From contig JAEZBH010000501.1 of NCBI GenBank assembly GCA_023427285.1, positions 1 through 5,928 on the forward strand: a stretch of DNA of 5,928 nt, read 5' to 3'. Each line of letters starts with the position of its first letter. Within the stretch, counting starts at the first letter, position 1. Below, piece by piece: positions 1-5,036 of the stretch. The translations under genes and the position numbers were made by a program. Origin of the DNA: Pseudomonadota bacterium. Its GTDB lineage: Bacteria > Pseudomonadota > Alphaproteobacteria > Sphingomonadales > Sphingomonadaceae. The notes beneath the pieces were generated by a model. It saw only the letters and a list, made by a program, of their open reading frames with translations. It was not told the DNA's origin and did not search any database.

Positions 1-438
1 GCCCATACGCAGGTGGAGCAGGCTGAAAGCTGGATGCAGGCGCTGCTCAAGCGGGGCTTTCCGCCAGAGCAGGCCGCGAGCCTTTATCGCGCTGTGGGCC
101 AGCTGATTATTGGTTGCGCCGTTGCCCGGCTTCACGCCAAGGCGCTGGAGGCCGACGGCACCAGCCAGTCAGAGCAATTTCACCTTGCCGTTCAGGCAAG
201 AGCCGACGAATTGCAAACGCTTCGCCAGCATCTGCCCGCCCTTCTAGAGCCCGCTTACGGCAATTGGGAAGAGCCGCTTCTCTGGCAACTGAGAGGTGTG
301 GCGGCGCTTCGCGGGGAAACGGCTCCCTCCGACTCCTGGCTTGGCGTCTGGAGCCAAAAGGTGGACGCGGCCAGCACGAACAAAAAATCTGCTCGCACGA
401 AGGTTGGCGCAAAGCGCGCAGCGTCGAAAACCCGGTAA
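1..438 (+). CDS. TetR/AcrR-family transcriptional regulator, C-terminal part (5' end outside window)
   Basis: The reading frame is open from base 1 to a TAA at 436-438. A GTG at 13 lies in frame but has no convincing ribosome site, so the gene most likely starts upstream and about 145 codons are visible. The helical text 'WMQALLKRGFPPEQAASLYRAVGQLIIGCAVA' type (split here: WMQALLKRGF, then PPEQAASLYRAVGQLIIG) is the usual pattern of the ligand-binding and dimerisation half of TetR/AcrR repressors, where an 'RGF.pe.A...y..l...v.G' stretch is common. The helix-turn-helix half would lie before base 1 and cannot be checked. After about residue 120 the protein ends in a Lys/Arg/Ala/Ser-rich tail (TNKKSARTKVGAKRAASKTR) not typical of the family. 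It converges on the oxygenase gene. By inference it may control the oxygenase and/or the receptor; the palindromes at 1610-1632 and 1910-1921 are candidate operators. Family assignment rests on the C-terminal half only. Confidence 0.55.
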   Translation, partial: AHTQVEQAESWMQALLKRGFPPEQAASLYRAVGQLIIGCAVARLHAKALEADGTSQSEQFHLAVQARADELQTLRQHLPALLEPAYGNWEEPLLWQLRGVAALRGETAPSDSWLGVWSQKVDAASTNKKSARTKVGAKRAASKTR

Positions 439-453
439 CGCCGCATAGAGCAA

Positions 454-483
454 GGCGAGCGCCGGATATGTCCAGCACTCGCC
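454..483 (-). terminator. Hairpin terminator candidate of the oxygenase gene
   Basis: On the plus strand the arms GGCGAGcGCcGGA and TCCaGCaCTCGCC flank a TATG loop, with two C/A mismatches. In RNA made from the minus strand both mismatches become G-U wobble pairs, giving an unbroken 13-pair stem with a CAUA loop. That RNA then continues UUGCUCUAU, a weak U-rich tract. The hairpin starts 16 bases past the oxygenase stop codon, so it fits as that gene's terminator or 3'-end stabiliser. It could also slow transcription arriving from the convergent regulator gene, but less effectively. The missing clean U run keeps confidence moderate. Confidence 0.5.
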
Positions 484-498
484 CCGATCTGCATCAGA

Positions 499-1563
499 TT
501 ACGCCGCTTGCTGATGCGGCCCCGGCGCCTCTGCCGGGTAGTACCGCGGCACACCCGGATCATAAGTCCGGTTCAGCAGCCCGATGAATTCGCGATCACG
601 CAGCGGATCGCTCGGCACTTCAAACGTGATGCCGCGTGCCCGCATGTCCTTGATGAACGTGTCAAACACCTGATCGTGCGACAGATCATCGGAATGATCC
701 ATAACCGCCTTCAGTTCAGCATAATCGGCGTAAACGGCAGCGCCCCAGTGAACAAGGAAGCGCATTTCCGATGCCGGAACGTGCTGAATAACCTCATCAT
801 TGGTGCGAATGCGCCAGCCGTCGGCAACAGCCGGATCAGCCTCGAACACTGAATCGAAAGCCAGCCCCTTCGGCAGACGCTTGTCAACCGGTCCGTTGGG
901 TTCGCCCCGGTGGTACATCATTTCATTCTGCACCACGACCGCACGGCCCCACATGGGCGCGGGGATGCGCTTGGGCTGGGCGTGCGGCCCGTCCGGCCAG
1001 TAGGTGAAACCACCGCCGATATTGCCCTGATAATACCAGGCAATGACCTGGGCTTTCTTCATGATCCACTTGGAGAACAGCCCGGACTTGGACATGGTGT
1101 TCATCAGCCAGATCGGGGAGTTGCCCTGATTGATGCCGCGAAACTCGGTGGCGTCCAGATGTGCCGGATCCGTGCTGTGGCAGGGACCGTTGATATTGAA
1201 CAGCATGTTCTCCGGCTTGGCATATTCAGCATTCCAGTAGGAACGCGCCAGCGCGAGGAATTTCGAGTTATAAAAGCAGTCCTCGATTTCCGGAAACAGG
1301 CAGGTGCCGAAACGGGCGAAATACCCACGGAAATTGGGCGTCAGAAACATGTCGAAGGTCGGCGTCACGCCCTTTGGCATCGCGCCGGACATGGTGGCGA
1401 CCACTTCCTCGGGCGAGGCGAAATGCTGCGAGAGAATGGTCTTGAGCGGGCCCATGGACCGCACGGTCTCAAGCATCCGCTGATGCTGATCGGGCGTGTA
1501 CGCGCCCTCGATGATCCGCGGCTCCGCAACTGGCCGAATACGCTCTGCAATATCGCTGGACAT
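499..1563 (-). CDS. PhyH-like Fe(II)/2-oxoglutarate-dependent oxygenase, substrate unknown (354 aa)
   Basis: A complete gene: ATG at 1561-1563, TAA at 499-501, with GGGGAGGAG nine bases before the start. No signal peptide or membrane segment is seen, so it should be cytoplasmic. The order of motifs matches the double-stranded beta-helix oxygenases, especially the phytanoyl-CoA hydroxylase group. 'HLDATEFRG' gives the HxD iron ligands H135 and D137; 'GGGFTYWPDGPHAQP' (183-197) sits where PhyH proteins have the 'PGSH' loop; 'AVVVQNEMMYHRGEPNG' holds the distal iron ligand H218; and R229, eleven residues later, is placed to bind the 2-oxoglutarate carboxylate. Such enzymes hydroxylate or desaturate organic substrates with O2 and 2-oxoglutarate. 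About 115 residues follow the core (240-354) and I do not recognise them as a known domain. The gene is divergent from the receptor and convergent with the TetR-like gene, suggesting action on an imported compound. The residue assignments are pattern reading, not alignment; a non-catalytic cupin-like protein is the main alternative. Confidence 0.6.
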   Translation of the reverse strand: MSSDIAERIRPVAEPRIIEGAYTPDQHQRMLETVRSMGPLKTILSQHFASPEEVVATMSGAMPKGVTPTFDMFLTPNFRGYFARFGTCLFPEIEDCFYNSKFLALARSYWNAEYAKPENMLFNINGPCHSTDPAHLDATEFRGINQGNSPIWLMNTMSKSGLFSKWIMKKAQVIAWYYQGNIGGGFTYWPDGPHAQPKRIPAPMWGRAVVVQNEMMYHRGEPNGPVDKRLPKGLAFDSVFEADPAVADGWRIRTNDEVIQHVPASEMRFLVHWGAAVYADYAELKAVMDHSDDLSHDQVFDTFIKDMRARGITFEVPSDPLRDREFIGLLNRTYDPGVPRYYPAEAPGPHQQAA

Positions 1564-1590
1564 GCTTCTCCACTCCTCCCCAGAGAACCA

Positions 1591-1618
1591 AATTTACCTG
1601 ACGCCCAACATTTTCGAA
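1591..1618 (-). promoter_or_regulatory. Candidate promoter of the oxygenase gene
   Basis: Read on the minus strand, TTCGAA (1613-1618) is followed after 16 bases by TAAATT (1591-1596). These are moderate matches to the -35 and -10 hexamers. A start near 1584 would give a leader of about 20 bases containing the GGGGAGGAG ribosome site. The palindrome at 1610-1632 covers the -35 hexamer, a normal repressor position. Neither hexamer is strong. A perfect TATAAT on the same strand at 1747-1752 is an alternative upstream -10 but has no good -35 partner. Confidence 0.3.
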
Positions 1619-1632
1619 GATTCTTCGTAAAT
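1610..1632. promoter_or_regulatory. 23-base near-perfect palindrome, likely repressor operator
   Basis: The arms ATTTtCGAAGA and TCTTCGtAAAT surround a single central T. Ten of eleven pairs match; the only mismatch is the fifth base from each outer end. It lies 47 bases upstream of the oxygenase ATG and over the candidate -35. Size, symmetry and position are those of an operator for a dimeric repressor of the TetR, MarR or similar class. The TetR-like gene at the left edge is the obvious candidate binder, by inference only. No U tract follows on either strand, so a terminator is unlikely. Confidence 0.5.
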
Positions 1633-1875
1633 TGCAAGCGCGGGCTGGCGGAGATGTCGCGTCACCTCTCATTTCCCATAGTTCATCCCATGGCAGAGCT
1701 GCCTGAAAAGGCCGAAGAGCGGCTTGAAGCAGATTCCAATAAATTCATTATATACCAAATAGTTAACAATATTCAGCGCCGCCTTAACCATCGGCTGCCA
1801 CTGGCCCACTGTTACATCTCTGCCGCACTCGTCTGATTAAGCTAATTAAATTTTTGACCTCATGCGATTTCCATC
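1633..1875. other. Middle of the divergent intergenic region, no gene seen
   Basis: This stretch separates the two promoter zones and holds no reading frame with a plausible ribosome site. Bases 1735-1775 are markedly AT-rich in a GC-rich setting and include TATATA, GTTAAC and, on the minus strand, a perfect TATAAT (1747-1752). Bases 1835-1855 form a second AT-rich patch (GATTAAGCTAATTAAATTTTT). Such tracts commonly act as upstream promoter elements or nucleoid-protein sites; nothing here identifies a specific factor. Confidence 0.4.
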
Positions 1876-1904
1876 TCGACCTTCGGAAATCAGCTATCTA
1901 TGGT
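1876..1904 (+). promoter_or_regulatory. Candidate promoter of the TonB-dependent receptor
   Basis: TCGACC (1876-1881) and TATGGT (1899-1904) are 17 bases apart and each matches the -35/-10 consensus at four of six positions. Transcription would begin near 1911, inside the palindrome at 1910-1921, leaving a leader of about 208 bases. The spacing is ideal but the hexamers are average. TTGACC at 1854-1859 is a better -35 but has no -10 at a suitable distance. Confidence 0.33.
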
Positions 1905-1909
1905 TGTGA

Positions 1910-1921
1910 GTAAATATTTAC
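1910..1921. promoter_or_regulatory. Perfect 12-base palindrome GTAAATATTTAC, candidate operator
   Basis: GTAAAT and ATTTAC meet with no spacer. The site would sit across the transcription start of the candidate receptor promoter, a classic repressing position. The half-site GTAAAT also occurs at 1627-1632, inside the oxygenase-side palindrome, and inverted at 1592-1597. One factor may therefore contact both sides. Symmetry is limited to 12 bases, and AT-rich palindromes of this size do arise by chance. Confidence 0.35.
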
Positions 1922-2118
1922 AAATAGACCTGGGGAGAAGTCAGGGGGGGTCAGAAGCCAAAGTGCATCAGGGATGTGCCGACTGCCTTGAAAACAGTGC
2001 GGGCGGCAGGAGCGGCAGAGGCCGCATCCAAACTGGCTGACGAGTTCAGAATAACCCGCATCAAATGCTGAATACCAGCCAACTAATTGCGAAATCATAA
2101 ATTCTTAGGGGGGATTAG
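1922..2118 (+). other. Long 5' leader of the receptor gene with several possible hairpins
   Basis: If transcription starts near 1911, about 200 untranslated bases precede the receptor. Visible pairings are CTGCC (1983-1987) with GGCAG (2005-2009); GCGGC (2012-2016) with GCCGC (2021-2025) around an AGAG loop; and a nested set in which TGGCT (2034-2038) pairs with AGCCA (2077-2081) and TTCAG (2045-2049) with CTGAA (2068-2072). GCAT/ATGC (2058-2068) is an alternative inner stem. A G7 run lies at 1944-1950. The receptor's ribosome site AGGGGGG (2107-2113) closes the leader. I find no cobalamin, TPP or other riboswitch core that I recognise. No protein-coding frame here has a credible start. Confidence 0.35.
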
Positions 2119-4659
2119 ATGCATAACAACAAATTGCGCCTCAACGACGCTGTGCGATCGCTGCTTCTTGGCGGCACCATCATTGCCTCGATCGGCCTGC
2201 CCGGCGCGGCCCAGGCCCAGGAAACCGCGCCTGCTGCGGAAGCGGCAGAAGCTGCCGGCGGCATCACCTTCAACGAAATCGTTGTGACCGCGAACCGCCG
2301 CGAAGAAGCCATTCAGGACGTGCCGGTTGCCATCACCGCCATGAGCGCGGACACCTTGCGCGAGCAGAGCATTTCCTCCGCACAGGACCTGCTCGGCATG
2401 GTGCCGTCCGTGACGATCGGCGCCAACGGCACCCAGCGCAGCGCCGAGACCGTGACCATTCGCGGTCAGGGCCAGACCTACTTCGCGCCCGTGGGCGTGG
2501 TGAACTACTTCGCCGAAGTGCCGCTCCTTCAGGGCACCGTCATCGGCAATCAGGGCGCACCCGGCAGCTTCTTCGACGTCGAATCGCTGCAGATCCTGCG
2601 CGGCCCGCAGGGCACGCTGTTCGGCAAGAACACCACCGGCGGCGCGCTGCTGCTCGGCCCGAAGAAGCCGACTTACGAATTCGGCGGCTATGTTCAGGGC
2701 CAGGTCGGCAATTACGACGACCGCGAGATTGAAGGCGCAATCAATATTCCGCTGTCAGACCGCCTCGCCATCCGCGTGGCCGGCAAGCTCAAGAAGCGCG
2801 ACGGCTTCACCAAGGACGCAGGCCCCGGCCCGTTCGGCTACGTGCTGGAGGCTCCCAATGAGAGCAGCGGCGGCTACCCCGTCGCGAGCGCTGGCTTCAA
2901 AGGCAAGGACTACGACAACAAGGACTGGTGGACCGCTCGCGTTGGCGTGCTGTGGGAGCCCACCGACGACATCAAGAACTACCTGGTGACCTACTATTCC
3001 AAGTCGAAAGACAACGGTACGGGCATCATTCTTGACAGCATCAACCCGAACACGCTGAACCTTGCCAACATCATGGCGAATTCGCTGTACGGGAACCCGC
3101 AGAACATCATGGACCCGGCAGCGGGTCAGGCCATTGCGGCCTACATGAACAGCCTTGGCAAGCGCAAGACCGCGCTCAACACCGATCAGTTCCAGCGGCT
3201 GAGCATGTTCAGCGTCATCAACACGACGGACATCACCCTCAACGACACCCTCAGCTTCCGCAACATCTTCGGCTATCAGCGGATGAAGCAGCAGTATGCC
3301 TGGGATCTGGACGGCAGCTTCCTGCCGATCATGGCCCAGCTTCCGGCCGTCATGCCGACAGGCTACGAGGACATCGCCCCGGCTGGCACCAAGATGCGCT
3401 TCACCAACTCCAGCCTGATCACCGAGGAGCCGCAACTCCACGGCAATTTCCTCGATGGCCAGTTCAACATGGTGGTGGGCGGCTTCTATTCCAACCACAA
3501 GCCCGAGGGCCTGGAAGGCATGGGCTCGTTCAACGCTGCCAGCTTCAGCGAAGGCACCTACCTGTCGACCAAGACCCGCAGCGTTGCGATCTACGGACAG
3601 GGCACGCTGGATCTGGAAGCCGCAAGCCCGGCCCTTGCCGGTCTGTCTGTCACCGCCGGCATCCGCAACACCTGGGATCGCATTCGCGGCGAGCGCGTCT
3701 CGGGCAACTTCCTGGCGTTCCCGGTTGCAACAGCGAAGCGCAACTATGAGGAAGTGACCTGGAACCTTGGCCTTGACTACAAGGTCACCGACAAGGTGAT
3801 GGTGTTCGGCAAGGTCACCCGCGGCTACAAGGCTGGCGGCTTCAACTCCACCGCACCGCGCCCTGAAGCCTTCACCTATGATCCGGAATACGTGACCAAC
3901 TATGAAATCGGCTCAAAGGCCGACTTCTTCGTGGGTGAGATGCCGGTCCGCTTCAACGTCTCGGCCTATCACCTTGATTACAAGGATCTGCAACGCGCCG
4001 CTGCCGACAACTATGCCAACGGGGGCCTGAACTCGACCGGCCTCGATCAGGGTTCGATCACGTTCAACGCGGAAAAAGCGCGCGTTCGCGGTATTGAAAT
4101 CGAAACCATGATCCGCCCGACCGAGAACCTGACGCTCTCGGCCAACTACTCCCGCACGGAAGGCAAGTACAAGAAGTTCGAGCTCGACGTACAGGCCGAC
4201 CCGCTCGTGCGCACGATCGACACCTGTGACGGACCGCTTGCAGTGCCGTATATCCCGGGCGACTTCGTCACCGCTGATCTGTCGTGCATGCCCTACGCCT
4301 ACGTGCCGAAGAACCAGTTCAACGTGAATGCTCGCTATGAGCGTGCGCTGGGCGACGACATGGGCAAACTGGTCGCCACGGTAAACTACGCGTGGAATGA
4401 CAAGATCTACTACTCGGCCACCACGACGCCGAAGGATGATCCCAAGGCATGGATCGACTCCTACGGCATCCTGAACCTCTCGCTCGAGTGGAACAGCGTG
4501 ATGGGTGCTCCGGTGGATGCGCGGTTCTTCATGACCAACGCCACCAACAAGGCATACCGTATTTCCGCATACCCCGGTTACAACCAGGCGATCGGCTTCA
4601 CCAACAGCATCTACGGCGAGCCGCGCATGTACGGCTTCTCGCTGCGGTATCGCTACTAG
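2119..4659 (+). CDS. TonB-dependent outer-membrane receptor (846 aa, complete)
   Basis: Imports a substrate across the outer membrane using energy from TonB-ExbB-ExbD. The start ATG follows AGGGGGG by five bases and gives a proper signal peptide: basic N-terminus, hydrophobic core 14-29, cleavage after AQA (residue 33). A TonB-box-like stretch 'FNEIVVTANRRE' (51-62) leads into the plug domain, which ends with the hallmark 'LRGPQGTLFGKNTTGGA' (160-176). The barrel fills the rest, with 'KVTRGYKAGGFN' (565-576), 'YEIGSKADFF' (595-604) and the family-typical end 'GEPRMYGFSLRYRY', where the last residue is Tyr rather than the more usual Phe. Length is normal for the family. Two cysteines, C703 and C723, lie in a probable surface loop and could form a disulphide. 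There is no N-terminal signalling extension, so it is not a FecA-type transducer. The substrate is unknown; the neighbouring oxygenase suggests an organic compound rather than an iron chelate, and no Fur-box-like site is seen upstream. Confidence 0.95.
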   Translation: MHNNKLRLNDAVRSLLLGGTIIASIGLPGAAQAQETAPAAEAAEAAGGITFNEIVVTANRREEAIQDVPVAITAMSADTLREQSISSAQDLLGMVPSVTIGANGTQRSAETVTIRGQGQTYFAPVGVVNYFAEVPLLQGTVIGNQGAPGSFFDVESLQILRGPQGTLFGKNTTGGALLLGPKKPTYEFGGYVQGQVGNYDDREIEGAINIPLSDRLAIRVAGKLKKRDGFTKDAGPGPFGYVLEAPNESSGGYPVASAGFKGKDYDNKDWWTARVGVLWEPTDDIKNYLVTYYSKSKDNGTGIILDSINPNTLNLANIMANSLYGNPQNIMDPAAGQAIAAYMNSLGKRKTALNTDQFQRLSMFSVINTTDITLNDTLSFRNIFGYQRMKQQYAWDLDGSFLPIMAQLPAVMPTGYEDIAPAGTKMRFTNSSLITEEPQLHGNFLDGQFNMVVGGFYSNHKPEGLEGMGSFNAASFSEGTYLSTKTRSVAIYGQGTLDLEAASPALAGLSVTAGIRNTWDRIRGERVSGNFLAFPVATAKRNYEEVTWNLGLDYKVTDKVMVFGKVTRGYKAGGFNSTAPRPEAFTYDPEYVTNYEIGSKADFFVGEMPVRFNVSAYHLDYKDLQRAAADNYANGGLNSTGLDQGSITFNAEKARVRGIEIETMIRPTENLTLSANYSRTEGKYKKFELDVQADPLVRTIDTCDGPLAVPYIPGDFVTADLSCMPYAYVPKNQFNVNARYERALGDDMGKLVATVNYAWNDKIYYSATTTPKDDPKAWIDSYGILNLSLEWNSVMGAPVDARFFMTNATNKAYRISAYPGYNQAIGFTNSIYGEPRMYGFSLRYRY

Positions 4660-4660
4660 A

Positions 4661-4703
4661 GCGACTTTCGAGCAAAGCGCACGCTTTGCGTTTAAGAAAG
4701 CGC
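4661..4703. repeat. Nested palindrome just after the receptor stop codon
   Basis: The inner arms GCAAAGCG (4672-4679) and CGCTTTGC (4682-4689) are perfect with a CA centre. The outer arms GCGaCTTTC (4661-4669) and GAAAGCGC (4696-4703) pair with one bulged A. There is no U tract, so it is not a standard terminator, though it would fold in the 3' end of the receptor mRNA. With the next palindrome it may form one composite repeat: both begin TAGAGYG, here counting from the stop codon at 4657. Confidence 0.5.
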
Positions 4704-4716
4704 GACCAACAAAGGA

Positions 4717-4759
4717 ATTAGAGTGGGTGACCTGCTACAAGCTGGTCACCCACTCTAAT
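4717..4759. repeat. 43-base near-perfect palindrome, possible dispersed intergenic repeat
   Basis: The arms ATTAGAGTGGGTGACC (4717-4732) and GGTCACCCACTCTAAT (4744-4759) are perfect over 16 bases. After one T/T mismatch, GCT and AGC pair around an ACA loop, giving 19 pairs in all. No U tract follows. The AT-rich ends, GC-rich middle and position between a stop codon and a separate true terminator fit a palindromic dispersed repeat better than an operator. Copy number cannot be judged from one window. Confidence 0.55.
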
Positions 4760-4767
4760 CAAACACC

Positions 4768-4786
4768 CAGGTCCTGGTACCACCTG
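4768..4786 (+). other. Small hairpin directly before the terminator
   Basis: CAGGT (4768-4772) and ACCTG (4782-4786) pair around a nine-base loop. An alternative pairing is CCAGG (4767-4771) with CCTGG (4773-4777). It abuts the terminator stem with no gap, so the two could stack in RNA. Five-pair stems are common by chance, so a function is only possible. Confidence 0.25.
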
Positions 4787-4814
4787 AAGGGGCGCAACTT
4801 GCGCCCCTTTTTTT
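4787..4814 (+). terminator. Rho-independent terminator of the receptor transcript
   Basis: The arms AAGGGGCGCAA (4787-4797) and TTGCGCCCCTT (4799-4809) are a perfect 11-base inverted repeat around one C, so the working stem is about nine pairs. A run of seven T (4808-4814) follows. This is a textbook intrinsic terminator for plus-strand transcription, 128 bases after the receptor stop. Read from the other strand the stem is followed only by UU, so it would be a poor terminator for the cytochrome bd operon. Confidence 0.9.
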
Positions 4815-4898
4815 ATCTGCCCGATTGCAGCGATTGGCCATGGCTCATGGGGTCTGGCACAGGCTCGATTTCCGACCCGCGCAACAGCGCCTGCACGC
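4815..4898. other. Short spacer between terminator and cytochrome bd operon end
   Basis: No gene is seen in these 84 bases. An inverted repeat GCCTG (4889-4893) / CAGGC (4900-4904) overlaps the stop codon of the small membrane gene but lacks a U tract. No strong terminator for the minus-strand operon is visible here. Confidence 0.4.
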
Positions 4899-5036
4899 TC
4901 AGGCGATCCAGAGTCTCAGGATGTAGGCCACCGCGCCGACCACCGCGACGCCCGCGGCCCACAGTCCCACGAACCAGAGCAGGCGCTTCCACAGCGGACC
5001 GGGCTGGCTGACAGGAGGAGGAGGCACGGGGGGCAT
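4899..5036 (-). CDS. Small DUF2474-like membrane protein of cytochrome bd operon (45 aa)
   Basis: The 45-codon frame starts at ATG 5034-5036 and stops at TGA 4899-4901. Its ATG shares one base with the cydB stop (TGATG), and GAGGGG lies eight bases upstream inside cydB, so translational coupling is likely. The peptide has a proline-rich head (MPPVPPPPVSQPGPLW), then 'LWKRLLWFVGLWAAGVAVVG' and 'AVAYILRLWIA', giving one membrane helix at about residues 20-40. The 'PLWKRLLWFVGLW..GV' pattern and place right after cydB match the DUF2474 family, tiny proteins often found behind cydB of the cyanide-insensitive type. By analogy with CydX, a small subunit needed for stable and active E. coli cytochrome bd, it probably binds the oxidase in the inner membrane; this role is inferred. 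It is short enough to be missed by routine gene calling. Confidence 0.85.
   Translation of the reverse strand: MPPVPPPPVSQPGPLWKRLLWFVGLWAAGVAVVGAVAYILRLWIA

Noticed and set aside
487..499. Inverted repeat ATCTG-CAT-CAGAT at the oxygenase stop codon
   Set aside because: Only five pairs and lying within the last codons; the adjacent 13-pair hairpin at 454-483 is a far better terminator candidate.
910..1836. A 308-codon plus-strand open frame running across the start of the oxygenase gene
   Set aside because: It lies mostly antisense to the oxygenase, has no ribosome site, no recognisable protein pattern and is His/Gly/Arg-rich as expected for a reverse reading of GC-rich coding DNA.
1690..1836. 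A 48-codon plus-strand frame (MAELPEKAEERLEADS...) in the divergent region
   Set aside because: The opening looks protein-like, but no ribosome site precedes the ATG, it runs through the AT-rich tract and I recognise no family.
1932..1973. G-quadruplex from G4, G7 and G3 runs in the leader
   Set aside because: Loops of about 8 and 20 bases make a stable quadruplex unlikely; the G7 run alone is not evidence.
1898..2098. A 66-codon minus-strand frame in the receptor leader
   Set aside because: No convincing ribosome site, odd composition and position within the leader of a strong opposite gene; best read as chance.
1922..2118. A cobalamin riboswitch in the receptor leader
   Set aside because: The characteristic GCCACTG and AGACCTGCC-like boxes are not present in this leader; the folds seen are generic.
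2755..3498. A 247-codon minus-strand frame inside the receptor gene
   Set aside because: A shadow of the receptor coding frame; its Val/Ala/His-rich text has no recognisable motif.
4727..5011. A 94-codon plus-strand frame after the receptor
   Set aside because: It runs through the palindrome and the intrinsic terminator and is antisense to the DUF2474-like gene.
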